Origin: Congregibacter brevis
GTDB taxonomy: Bacteria > Pseudomonadota > Gammaproteobacteria > Pseudomonadales > Halieaceae
Direction of reading: 5' to 3'
NCBI RefSeq assembly: GCF_045689245.1
Contig: NZ_CP136865.1
Location: 2,418,001-2,482,000 of the forward strand
Length of the DNA stretch: 64,000 nt
Shown one piece after another: positions 8,943 to 17,186 of this stretch. The translations under genes were made by a program, and so were the position numbers. Below the pieces are notes generated by a model. It was not told the origin of the DNA. It was given only the letters and a program-made list of their open reading frames with translations, and did no database searches. Numbering within the stretch: the first letter of the stretch is position 1; each line of letters starts with the position of its first letter.

Positions 8943-9574
8943 CTGCGATGATGGTGTCGGGTGTGGATATGTCGCCTATCCGTGAGTTTCTGCTGTGCGA
9001 TACGCCTGCCCAGTGGATAGAGGCGGCGGGTTCGCCGCAAAACTTGCATACCCTCCTAGTTGACCATGCGAACTGCGAAAAGAAAGCAGCGTCTACCGCG
9101 CTCAACTTGATGTATCGCTATGTAGAGCACCCTGAGCTGCTACATAAGCTATCGCGCCTTGCTCGCGAAGAGCTTCGTCACTTCGAGCAGGTCCTTGCTA
9201 TTGTCGAAAAGCGTGGATTTAGTTACCCGCAGCTCACAGCCTCAGGTTATGCCGCGGGCCTGCGTGCGCACGTTGCTAAAAACGAGCCTTATCGTTTGCT
9301 GGACACCCTGTTAGTGGGGGCGATTATCGAGGCGCGCTCCTGCGAGCGATTTGCGGCGGTGATACCCGTCGTGGACGAAGAGCTGGGTCAGTTTTATGCC
9401 AGTTTGCTGCGCTCAGAATCGCGACACTTCAAAGACTATCTAACGCTAGCTGAGGATTTGTTGCCGGCCTTGGATTTAGAGAGCCGGTTGGCCGCGCTTC
9501 TGGAAGCGGAGCGTGATTTGATTCAGGCGGTGGACGGGGAGTTTCGGTTTCACTCGGGAGTGCCTGCGAGGTAG
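8939..9574 (+). CDS. miaE: tRNA 2-methylthio-N6-isopentenyladenosine-37 hydroxylase
   Basis: MiaE, an O2-dependent non-haem diiron monooxygenase that hydroxylates the isopentenyl group of ms2i6A37 in tRNA. 211 aa from a TTG that overlaps the preceding stop; ATG 8948 or 8951 are alternatives. The two four-helix-bundle half-sites are visible: DHANCEKKA with EELRHFEQVL, and EARSCERF with ESRHFKDYL, giving the E...ExxH pairs that hold two irons. Length is typical of gammaproteobacterial MiaE. Convergent with lpxH across a 44-base AT-rich gap. Confidence 0.92.
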   Translation: MTAMMVSGVDMSPIREFLLCDTPAQWIEAAGSPQNLHTLLVDHANCEKKAASTALNLMYRYVEHPELLHKLSRLAREELRHFEQVLAIVEKRGFSYPQLTASGYAAGLRAHVAKNEPYRLLDTLLVGAIIEARSCERFAAVIPVVDEELGQFYASLLRSESRHFKDYLTLAEDLLPALDLESRLAALLEAERDLIQAVDGEFRFHSGVPAR

Positions 9575-9618
9575 TTCGCAGAATTTGGCTATTTTTTACA
9601 TTATATTATTATTGTAAA

Positions 9619-10338
9619 TTATTGATTTATATCGAATTCAATGAGTTTGATATTGCCGTCTTCAAGTTCGATGTACCAGCCGGTTTTGTCCCAGTCTCCG
9701 AGTACCCAACGGGTGCCAGCGGCTTCGTCATGCATGGCTGGGCGATGGGTATGACCGTGGATTAAGGTCGTGCTCCGAGCCGCTTCCATACTCTTTAGTA
9801 CTTCAGAGTTGGTCACGTCCATGATGTCGTCTGCTTTGCGACTGCCCGCATCCTGACTGGACTTGCGAAGGTTCTCTGCTAGTTCTCGTCGCGCCTCCAG
9901 GCTTTGAGCCAGAATGCTCGCCTGCCAGTTGGGATCTCTAGCGACAGCACGGAAGGCCTGATACTCGGTGTCCCGGGTACAAAGACTATCGCCATGCATC
10001 AGTAAGAGTCGGCTACCGTCGATCTCTATAACACTGGGATCTGGTAGTAACTCGGCGCCAATCATTGACGCAAAGCCCTCTCCCAGTAGGAAGTCACGAT
10101 TGCCGTGCATGACATAAACCTTAGGGCCTGACTGTCGGTAATCCGCAAGAAGACGAGTGACTTCCGTCGCAATCGCCGTGTTGTCGTCATCGCCGATCCA
10201 GAACTCAAACAGATCCCCAAGGATATAAAGCGCTGCCGCATCTCTTCGTTGATCCAGAAACTCGGCGAGAGCCGCGGTCACATAGGGTCGTGACTCATCG
10301 AGGTGCAGGTCCGAAATGAAAAAGCAGCGCTCAGTCAT
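9619..10338 (-). CDS. lpxH: UDP-2,3-diacylglucosamine diphosphatase
   Basis: LpxH cleaves UDP-2,3-diacylglucosamine to lipid X and UMP in lipid A synthesis; it is a peripheral inner-membrane calcineurin-type phosphoesterase. 239 aa, usual length. All metal-binding motifs are present in order: FISDLHLDE, GDLFEFWIGDD, MHGNRDFLLG, LMHGDSLCT and IHGHTHRPA. It lies 44 bases after ppiB on the same strand, an order (ppiB-lpxH) common in gammaproteobacteria, and is likely co-transcribed with it. Confidence 0.96.
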   Translation of the reverse strand: MTERCFFISDLHLDESRPYVTAALAEFLDQRRDAAALYILGDLFEFWIGDDDNTAIATEVTRLLADYRQSGPKVYVMHGNRDFLLGEGFASMIGAELLPDPSVIEIDGSRLLLMHGDSLCTRDTEYQAFRAVARDPNWQASILAQSLEARRELAENLRKSSQDAGSRKADDIMDVTNSEVLKSMEAARSTTLIHGHTHRPAMHDEAAGTRWVLGDWDKTGWYIELEDGNIKLIEFDINQ

Positions 10339-10382
10339 AGCTCAGTCGTAGAAGGTGCAGCTAGGAGGTGAAGCCTTAGCGA

Positions 10383-10892
10383 TTAGTCTTCGCTTGCAGC
10401 TTCATCGATTTCCACGGACTCAATGATGACGGTCTCAGCGGGAACATCCTGGTGGCCGCCTCGGGAGGTTGTGGGAACCGCTCGGATCTTGTCCAGCACG
10501 TCGGCGCCCTCAACGACCTTTCCAAACACTGCGTAACCCCAGCCCTGCATGGTTTTGCCGCTGTGATTAAGGAAGTCGTTGTCCTTAACATTGATAAAGA
10601 ACTGCGCAGTAGCGGAATGCGGGTCCATGGTGCGTGCCATAGCCACGGTACCGAAATCGTTCTTCAGGCCATTATCTGCTTCGTTCTCGATGGGCTCTTT
10701 AGTTTCTTTTTGCTGCATATCAGCATCAAAACCGCCGCCCTGAATCATGAAATTATCGATCACGCGGTGAAAGATCGTGCCGTCGTAGAGTCCCTCACGG
10801 GCATACATCAGAAAGTTCGCTACGGTAGCCGGCGCTTTTTCAGCGTTGAGTTCTAGCTTGATCGGACCGTAAGTGGTGTTGAGGGTGACCAT
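10383..10892 (-). CDS. ppiB: Peptidyl-prolyl cis-trans isomerase B (cyclophilin)
   Basis: Cytoplasmic cyclophilin of 169 aa; there is no signal peptide, which separates it from the periplasmic PpiA. The active-site blocks are clear: YDGTIFHRVIDNFMIQGG, ARTMDPHSATAQFFIN and GYAVFGKVVEGADVLD. ATG with AAGGA seven bases upstream. First gene of the ppiB-lpxH unit. The C-terminal acidic tail (EIDEAASED) is a few residues longer than in E. coli. Confidence 0.96.
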   Translation of the reverse strand: MVTLNTTYGPIKLELNAEKAPATVANFLMYAREGLYDGTIFHRVIDNFMIQGGGFDADMQQKETKEPIENEADNGLKNDFGTVAMARTMDPHSATAQFFINVKDNDFLNHSGKTMQGWGYAVFGKVVEGADVLDKIRAVPTTSRGGHQDVPAETVIIESVEIDEAASED

Positions 10893-11273
10893 AGGAAATC
10901 CTTGTTCTCAAAATGTTGACGTTGTGTTGTTTAGACGGTGTTTTTAAGAGGTTTCGAAAAAGCATCAAAAACGCATCGTCTGAATTCTGTCTTGGCGCGA
11001 GTCTTCTTGTGCTGTTTTGGCCGCGCTGTCGGTAGAGCTTCGGGTACTGAGTCAGAGTCTCGCTACGGGCATCTATCGCAGGGGCGCGATGGTACTTGTT
11101 TTGAGCCACAGTGAGAACCACTTGACCACTTTTATGGTGTCGGTTACCCGCTCAAGAGCGGTACCTAGTTTGTACAAAGTAGCAGGGAGCGTGATTTGGC
11201 AATTCTCCGTGCTGACGCCTCACAGCCGCTGCCGGTATACTACGCCGCTTTTTGACGGGCGGAGGCCCTTATT
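10893..11273. other. Divergent intergenic region ppiB / glnS
   Basis: About 380 bases between divergent genes. It includes the ppiB Shine-Dalgarno and a plausible glnS promoter near 11212-11241. An open frame crosses the region (from 11017) but has no ribosome site and runs into glnS out of frame, so I do not call a gene. Confidence 0.5.
11212..11241 (+). promoter_or_regulatory. Possible sigma-70 promoter of glnS
   Basis: CTGACG, 18 bases, then TATACT; the glnS GTG is about 33 bases downstream of the -10. Both hexamers deviate from consensus by one or two bases. Pattern only. Confidence 0.4.
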
Positions 11274-12938
11274 GTGGAATCTGGTACGGCCGGTAACAAC
11301 TTTTTGCGCTCGCTCATTGCGGAGGACCTTCGATCAGGGAAGGTCCCGCAAATCGTCACGCGTTTCCCCCCGGAGCCCAATGGATATCTGCATATTGGTC
11401 ATGCGAAGTCTATTAGTGTGAACTTTGGTTTGGCGGAAGAATTTGATGGTATTTGCCGTCTGCGCTTTGACGACACCAACCCTGAGAAGGAAAGCCAGGA
11501 ATTTATCGAATCGATTCAGGCTGACGTGGCCTGGCTCGGTTACGCATGGGAAGGTCCTGTGCGTTTTGCGTCGAGTTATTTTGACACGCTCTACCGTTGG
11601 GCGGAGTACCTCGTAGAGCAGGGTAAGGCCTATGTCGATGATTTGAGTCCTGAAGAGGCGCGTGAGTACCGCGGTACGCTTACAGAGCCCGGTCGCAATA
11701 GCCCTTATAGAGATCGCTCTGCTGAAGAAAACTTGGATCTGTTGCGGCGCATGCGCGCCGGTGAGTTCGCCGACGGTGAGCGGGTGCTTAGAGCCAAGAT
11801 CGACATGGCAAGCCCTAATATGAATCTTCGCGACCCGATTCTGTATCGAATTCGCAAGGCTCGTCACCATCAAACCGGTGATGCCTGGCCGATTTATCCG
11901 ACCTACGACTTCGCCCATGGCCAGGAAGACGCCATCGAGGGCGTAACGCACTCTATCTGCACGCTGGAGTTTGAGGATCATCGGCCGCTTTACGATTGGT
12001 TTATCAGCAATCTGCCGGTAGAGAGCCAGCCACGACAGTTTGAGTTTGGGCGACTGAATACCAGTTACACCGTCACTAGCAAGCGCAAGTTAAAGCAGCT
12101 GGTGGACGAAGCAATTGTAGATTCCTGGGATGATCCAAGAATGCCGACGGTAGCGGGTATGCGTCGTCGTGGGTACACGCCGACAGCGATCCGTCACTTT
12201 TGTGAGATGGTGGGTACGTCGCGCTCCGACGGCGTGGTGGATGTGGCCATGCTTGAACACGCGATTCGTGATGACCTGAATCAGAACGCTCCCCGCGCGA
12301 TGTGCGTACTCAATCCGCTCAAACTGACTTTGCGCAATATGCCCGAAGGTCATGCGCCGATCGTCGCCGCCGCGCATCCGTCCAAAGATGAGTTGGGCGA
12401 GCGTAGTCTGCCTTTTTCTGCAGACCTGTTTATCGATGCTGAGGACTTCAGAGAAGAGGCGAACAAGAAGTTCAAGCGCTTGGTACTCGGCAAGCGGGTG
12501 CGTCTCCGAAATGCGTACGTCATCGAGGCCGTAGATGTAGAGAAAAACGTTGACGGAGAGATCGTTGGGGTTATCGCAGACCTCATTGAAGGCACCTTGG
12601 GTAATGATCCAGCGGATGGAGTAAAGCCCAAGGGCGTAATCCACTGGGTTGAGGCTGGATCTGCAGTGTCAGCGACGGTGCGAATCTATGATCGTCTGTT
12701 TACGGATCCAGCACCTGATCGTGGCGGAGCGGATTTCATGAGTTTTTTGAATCCCGACTCCCTGCGGGTTGTAGAAGGAGCCCTGCTAGAGCCCGGTGCG
12801 GCGGCCGCCAGTCCTGAGTCGCGATTCCAGTTTGAGCGAGAAGGCTACTTTGTCGCTGACCGCTATGACCATAGCGCTGAGGCACCGGTGTTTAATCAGA
12901 CCATAGGTTTGCGAGACGTTTGGGCGAGCAAGACCTGA
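11274..12938 (+). CDS. glnS: Glutaminyl-tRNA synthetase
   Basis: Class I GlnRS charging tRNA-Gln, 554 aa, the E. coli length. HIGH motif at residues 40-43 in PPEPNGYLHIGHAKS; the KMSKS-equivalent is VTSKRKL (about residues 267-273), where E. coli has VMSKR. Other blocks: RFDDTNPEKE, THSICTLEFEDHRPLYDW and the C-terminal beta-barrel anticodon-binding domain. Starts at GTG 11274. cysS follows after 25 bases, so the two synthetases are likely co-transcribed. Confidence 0.97.
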   Translation: MESGTAGNNFLRSLIAEDLRSGKVPQIVTRFPPEPNGYLHIGHAKSISVNFGLAEEFDGICRLRFDDTNPEKESQEFIESIQADVAWLGYAWEGPVRFASSYFDTLYRWAEYLVEQGKAYVDDLSPEEAREYRGTLTEPGRNSPYRDRSAEENLDLLRRMRAGEFADGERVLRAKIDMASPNMNLRDPILYRIRKARHHQTGDAWPIYPTYDFAHGQEDAIEGVTHSICTLEFEDHRPLYDWFISNLPVESQPRQFEFGRLNTSYTVTSKRKLKQLVDEAIVDSWDDPRMPTVAGMRRRGYTPTAIRHFCEMVGTSRSDGVVDVAMLEHAIRDDLNQNAPRAMCVLNPLKLTLRNMPEGHAPIVAAAHPSKDELGERSLPFSADLFIDAEDFREEANKKFKRLVLGKRVRLRNAYVIEAVDVEKNVDGEIVGVIADLIEGTLGNDPADGVKPKGVIHWVEAGSAVSATVRIYDRLFTDPAPDRGGADFMSFLNPDSLRVVEGALLEPGAAAASPESRFQFEREGYFVADRYDHSAEAPVFNQTIGLRDVWASKT

Positions 12939-12963
12939 TGTTAGTTTTAAGGAAATAGCCAAC

Positions 12964-14352
12964 GTGGATCTTCAGCTCTACAACACGCGAGCCAGAGGCA
13001 AAGAAGTCTTTAGCCCCATCGACCCTGATTGCGTCACTATGTATGTGTGTGGGCCAACGGTTTACAACCTTGCACACATTGGCAATGCGCGCCCGGTTGT
13101 GGTCTTCGATACGCTTTTTCGCGTGCTGCAAACGCGTTACGACAAGGTGGTTTACGCGCGCAACATTACCGATATTGACGACAAAATCATGCAGGCAGCG
13201 AGGGAGCAGGGCGTTGCCATCGATGTGATCTCGCAGGAGTTTACAAAGAAGTATCGAGAAGATACGGCGGAGCTGAACGCACTGCCGCCTACTCTGGAGC
13301 CCCATGCGACAGACAATATAGGGCCTATGATTGCGCTCACAGAGACTTTGATTGAACGAGAGCATGCCTATGCCTCAGAAGGTCACGTGCTCTTCGATGT
13401 GACGTCTATGGAAGATTACGGACAGTTGTCCGGCCGTACCCTCGACGACATGCTGGCGGGCGCTCGTGTGGAAGTGGCAAGTTACAAGCGCCATCCAGGC
13501 GATTTTGTTCTTTGGAAGCCCTCTAGCGACGATGAGCCCGGTTGGGGTAGTCCCTGGGGCCGTGTGCGGCCGGGGTGGCACCTGGAGTGTTCAGCGATGA
13601 TCCGCGAACATCTCGGTCCGACCATTGATATACACGGTGGCGGGAGAGATTTGATCTTCCCGCACCATGAGAATGAACTTGCTCAAAGCTGCTGCGCTTT
13701 TGGCGATGAGTTTGTTCGAGTGTGGATGCACAACGCTTTCCTGGATATGGATGGCGAGAAGATGTCCAAGTCGCTGGGTAACGTTGCGACCATACGCGAA
13801 TTGCTGACGCGCTATCGCGGCGAAGTCTTGCGCTTTGCTTTGCTTTCAGCGCATTACCGATCGCCCTTGAACTTCTCCGAAGCGCTGCTTGAGCAGGCTG
13901 AGCAGACTTTGACGAGTTTCTACAACACCCTGCGGAGCGTGCAGCATATTGAGCTTGATACCGAGGTGGGCTTGGAGGGGGAGGACTTTTACGCGGCGCT
14001 TTGCGATGACTTGAACACGCCCCTCGCCATTAGCGAACTCCATGCGATCGCCCGAGACATCAACAAAGCGCAGGAAGCAGATAAGCCCGCTCTGAAAGCC
14101 CGATTTATCGCTGCTGGGAACCTGATGGGAGTGTTGCAGCAAGACCCTCTCGACTGGTTGCAGGGCGACAGTGCCGGCGGCGCTGATGCCATGGACGCGG
14201 CGACAGTCGATGCCCTAATCGCGGAACGAGCGAGTGCAAAGCTCGGTCGAGATTATGCGCGAGCTGATGAGATACGCGAGGAACTTACTGCCGCGGGTAT
14301 TGTTTTGGAGGATTCCGCCGAGGGTACTTTGTGGCGTAGGGTAAACAGTTAG
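12964..14352 (+). CDS. cysS: Cysteinyl-tRNA synthetase
   Basis: Class I CysRS, 462 aa. HIGH-like motif HIGN at residues 38-41, zinc ligands beginning with Cys29 (MYVCGPTVYN) and in GWHLECSAMI plus FPHHENELAQ, and KMSKSLGN at 266-273. The C-terminal DALR-type anticodon domain ends with the conserved RADEIRxEL-like block (RADEIREEL). GTG start at 12964, directly after glnS with GGAAA upstream. Three tRNA genes follow, none of which is tRNA-Cys. Confidence 0.97.
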   Translation: MDLQLYNTRARGKEVFSPIDPDCVTMYVCGPTVYNLAHIGNARPVVVFDTLFRVLQTRYDKVVYARNITDIDDKIMQAAREQGVAIDVISQEFTKKYREDTAELNALPPTLEPHATDNIGPMIALTETLIEREHAYASEGHVLFDVTSMEDYGQLSGRTLDDMLAGARVEVASYKRHPGDFVLWKPSSDDEPGWGSPWGRVRPGWHLECSAMIREHLGPTIDIHGGGRDLIFPHHENELAQSCCAFGDEFVRVWMHNAFLDMDGEKMSKSLGNVATIRELLTRYRGEVLRFALLSAHYRSPLNFSEALLEQAEQTLTSFYNTLRSVQHIELDTEVGLEGEDFYAALCDDLNTPLAISELHAIARDINKAQEADKPALKARFIAAGNLMGVLQQDPLDWLQGDSAGGADAMDAATVDALIAERASAKLGRDYARADEIREELTAAGIVLEDSAEGTLWRRVNS

Positions 14353-14474
14353 GTTTTTGATTGACGAGGGTGGGGCGGATGAGTAACATTCGCGCTCCCT
14401 AAATCGGGCTTGCTCACAGATCACGGCAAAGGTAGTGTGACCTGTGTGTAGGGGTAAGGTTTTAAAGGTTATAT

Positions 14475-14551
14475 CGGGGTATAGCGCAGTCTGGTAGCGC
14501 GCCTGCTTTGGGAGCAGGATGTCGGGAGTTCGAATCTCTCTACCCCGACCA
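14475..14551 (+). tRNA. tRNA-Pro (UGG)
   Basis: 77 bases with a perfect 7-bp acceptor (CGGGGTA/TACCCCG), anticodon loop TTTGGGA giving TGG, T-loop TTCGAAT and encoded ACCA end. Confidence 0.97.
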
Positions 14552-14674
14552 CCTTTAACGTCATCCTGTACACCCCTCCGAAACAGCGCTGCTGACCTGG
14601 CTACCTTCGAGTTTCGAGCATTGCTCAGACTGATTAGCCTTAGGTTTGTGCAGGTGCTTGGAAACCGTTTAGTG

Positions 14675-14750
14675 GTGGCCGTAGCTCACCAGGTAGAGCA
14701 CCGGATTGTGACTCCGGAGGTAGCGGGTTCAAGACCCGTCGGCCACCCCA
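14675..14750 (+). tRNA. tRNA-His (GUG)
   Basis: Acceptor GTGGCCG/CGGCCAC, anticodon loop TTGTGAC giving GTG, T-loop TTCAAGA, encoded CCA. The base at 14674 is the G(-1) that pairs with C73, as needed for HisRS. Confidence 0.97.
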
Positions 14751-14897
14751 TTTCCTCAATATTTTGAAGCTCCAAGCGTCGGCCACTTTTGGCCAATCCT
14801 TCGATGGTTTTCCGCTGCTTTGCGCCTGAAAGGCCGTTTAATGGTTTCATCACAGGCGCGCAGCACCTACAATTGCGCAGCAGTTTTCTTGATCTAC

Positions 14898-14974
14898 GCG
14901 CTCATAGCTCAGCTGGATAGAGCATCGGCCTTCTAAGCCGGCGGTCGGGGGTTCGAATCCTCCTGGGCGCGCCA
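14898..14974 (+). tRNA. tRNA-Arg (UCU)
   Basis: 77 bases, acceptor GCGCTCA/TGGGCGC with G-U pairs, anticodon loop CTTCTAA giving TCT, T-loop TTCGAAT, encoded GCCA end. Third of three tRNAs separated by about 120-150 bases. Confidence 0.97.
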
Positions 14975-15046
14975 ATTTTTTTCAACGCTTCCACATGCTT
15001 CTGCTGGCGATGGGTCTAAAACGATCACGGCGGTCGTCGAAGAATA

Positions 15047-15763
15047 CTAATCTCTGGTAGTTATGCCGTGTGTCAGGGTTGGTAGTCCGTCGATACAGGC
15101 TTCAGTCACGTCTCCAGGCTCAAGCGTCCCAACACCAGCGGGAGTGCCCGTGAAAATCAGGTCGCCGGGCTGCAAGGTGAATAGCGTCGACAGCGTGCTG
15201 ATGATTTCGCCGGTACTCCAAATCATGTCGCTGATATCACCGGTCTGACGACACTCTCCATTGACGCTTAGCGAGATTTTACCGCTGCTGATATGCCCAC
15301 AGAGATCTACGGGGCTTATGGCCGCGATTGGCGCTGACCGGTCAAATCCTTTTGCCGTATCCCAGGGACGTCCGTTTTTCTTAGCCGTTGCCTGAAGATC
15401 TCTGCGCGTCAGGTCATTCCCTACCGCGTAACCAAAGACGTGATCGAGTGCTGAAGATGGTGCAATGTTGTCTCCGCCCACTGCAATAGCAACCACCAGT
15501 TCTACTTCATGGTGCAGATTGCTGGTGGCGCTGGGGTAGGGAATATCACTCCCTGCCGAGGCTACGGCATCAGCAGGCTTTGTGAAAAAAAACGGCGGTT
15601 CTCGCTGCGGATCTGCTCCCATTTCTTTGGCGTGCTCGGCGTAGTTTCGACCCACGCAAAATATACGTCGCACGGGAAACACTGCATCAGTACCCAGTAC
15701 AGGTACCGTTGCAGAAGGTATGGGTTCAAAAACAAACTGATCGGATCCTGCGGCCGTTGCCAA
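15047..15763 (-). CDS. Fumarylacetoacetate hydrolase (FAH) family protein
   Basis: 238 aa FAH-superfamily enzyme; members hydrolyse or decarboxylate beta-dicarbonyl compounds, e.g. acylpyruvates or oxaloacetate. Signature blocks: FCVGRNYAEHAKEMG, LHHEVELVVAI (the two Glu metal ligands), GYAVGNDLTRRDLQ with the Asp ligand, GKISLSVNGECRQ and GDLIFTGTPAGVG. Length fits the acylpyruvase (YcgM/FAHD1-like) subgroup. It lies 23 bases downstream of the response regulator on the same strand, so it may share its transcript, but no functional link is evident. Exact substrate not deducible. Confidence 0.88.
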   Translation of the reverse strand: MATAAGSDQFVFEPIPSATVPVLGTDAVFPVRRIFCVGRNYAEHAKEMGADPQREPPFFFTKPADAVASAGSDIPYPSATSNLHHEVELVVAIAVGGDNIAPSSALDHVFGYAVGNDLTRRDLQATAKKNGRPWDTAKGFDRSAPIAAISPVDLCGHISSGKISLSVNGECRQTGDISDMIWSTGEIISTLSTLFTLQPGDLIFTGTPAGVGTLEPGDVTEACIDGLPTLTHGITTRD

Positions 15764-15786
15764 AATGTCTACCCCTTCAATCGCGC

Positions 15787-17028
15787 CTAGGACGCCCTCA
15801 GCTTTTTGGTGGCGCTATGTACGCGCTTTGTCGGGTCGCGCTGCGCGTCTTCCAGGGCGCTCAAGGCTTCGTAGAGCATGTCACGAACAGACATGTGACG
15901 TTTTACTCCCGCAACCCCAGCATGCAGCTTTAGTCCCGGATGGCGCTTGGCAAGCATGCCTTCCATTTCCATGGCGAAGGTGGAGATGAGGTTGTGGCCG
16001 GAGGCTTCTGACGTTGACTCAAGGATCACTGCTAAGGTCTTGGGTTGCAAAATGCTTACAGTCACGCTTGAGGGAAATCGCGCGAGTACACCACTTTGAA
16101 GCTCCAGCATGACGGTGCGAGCATCCAGAGAAAGGTCGAGGGTGTTCTCATCGAGTGCGGGCGATACGCCGATGAAGATCAGGCAATTTCCTTCGGAGAG
16201 CTCCCAGTTTTCCGGATCCCTCGTCGTTTGACCGAGATCTCTGAGCAGCAGCAACTTGCATGGCCGTCGCAGATGCTCGCTCGACGTCGCGAGCACCGAT
16301 CCCAAAAATAGCCCGTCAGTGGGTAAAGTTATAGCGATGGACGGAAGATAGACCTGTTCATCGGAATCAAATGCCTTCTGAAGTGGATGAGCCCCTTCGG
16401 GCGGCGGGGGTGAGATAGATATCACGTCCCCCCAGTGCAGATTTCGAAGCTCATCAGCAGAGCGCTCCAGAAGCTCGCAAGCTTCACTATCAAAGTCGTA
16501 AATCAATCCATCATCATCAATATATAGCTTAGCTCGCCCAACAAGTTCGCCAATGTCGGCAAGTTGGCGTGCGGTCTCTCTTTCTCTGCGGATGCCTTCG
16601 AGTCTGCGCACGGCTAGAGTGATGTGATCTCTGGTCTGCAGATCAATGTGATCGCCATTTTTCTGGATGAATCCTACAGGCTCGCAGGCAGCAGCAATGT
16701 TAAACACGGCAGGATCAAAATCCGCAAAGGCCGTTAAAAATATTGAGGGGATGTTGTATGTGTCTTTGGCATAGGCCGCCAACTCTAGACCGTCACGATC
16801 CCCGACGGTAAATCGAGGGCTGTCGGTGAGGTTGATGTCGGTGACCAGGAGGTCAATGCCGCCTCGATCCATGAGGGCTTTCGCATCTTCAAAACTCGAG
16901 GCTTCGGCTACAACGCTGATCCCTACGTCCAATGCTTCGATGAAATAGATGAGCTCGGATCTAAAGTCGAGCTCATTCTCTACGACAAGTGCTTGATACT
17001 CAGGTTGGAATGGTGAGATCGATGGCAT
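15787..17028 (-). CDS. Response regulator with PAS-like and degenerate GGDEF-like regions
   Basis: 413 aa. Residues 10-135 are a receiver domain: phospho-acceptor Asp64 in LLVTDINL, Thr in IFLTAF and Lys in FIQKNG; the usual acidic pair is altered (VVENEL in place of VDDE). After a charged helix (RRLEGIRRERETARQL) comes a PAS-like stretch around IYDFDSEACELLERSADEL (about 175-200). The last 120 residues resemble a GGDEF fold (GLKLHAGVAGV, then MLYEALSALEDAQRD), but the GGDEF signature is replaced by QPKTL, so cyclase activity is not expected. No DNA-binding domain. Upstream of the FAH gene and divergent from the zinc protein. Partner may be the kinase at 18406-21681. Confidence 0.8.
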   Translation of the reverse strand: MPSISPFQPEYQALVVENELDFRSELIYFIEALDVGISVVAEASSFEDAKALMDRGGIDLLVTDINLTDSPRFTVGDRDGLELAAYAKDTYNIPSIFLTAFADFDPAVFNIAAACEPVGFIQKNGDHIDLQTRDHITLAVRRLEGIRRERETARQLADIGELVGRAKLYIDDDGLIYDFDSEACELLERSADELRNLHWGDVISISPPPPEGAHPLQKAFDSDEQVYLPSIAITLPTDGLFLGSVLATSSEHLRRPCKLLLLRDLGQTTRDPENWELSEGNCLIFIGVSPALDENTLDLSLDARTVMLELQSGVLARFPSSVTVSILQPKTLAVILESTSEASGHNLISTFAMEMEGMLAKRHPGLKLHAGVAGVKRHMSVRDMLYEALSALEDAQRDPTKRVHSATKKLRAS

Positions 17029-17186
17029 CTGCGTGGGCTCTGGTTCGCACTTTTTGTTTAAGAAAAATCACAAAGTTTCACATACCATGGGCAATTGTAA
17101 AACCAAGCAATTAATAAATCACTAAGATGCAATCATGCCCTGTTGATGTCTGAAAAGGTACCTTCTTTACTGGTTGACAGCACGGT

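Noticed and set aside
11017..11421. 134-codon plus-strand frame before glnS
   Set aside because: No ribosome site, runs into glnS in another frame and has no protein-like features; the region is better read as divergent promoter DNA.
14738..14786. Nine-base repeat of the tRNA-His 3' end shortly downstream
   Set aside because: Too short for an attachment site and no integrase or foreign genes are nearby.
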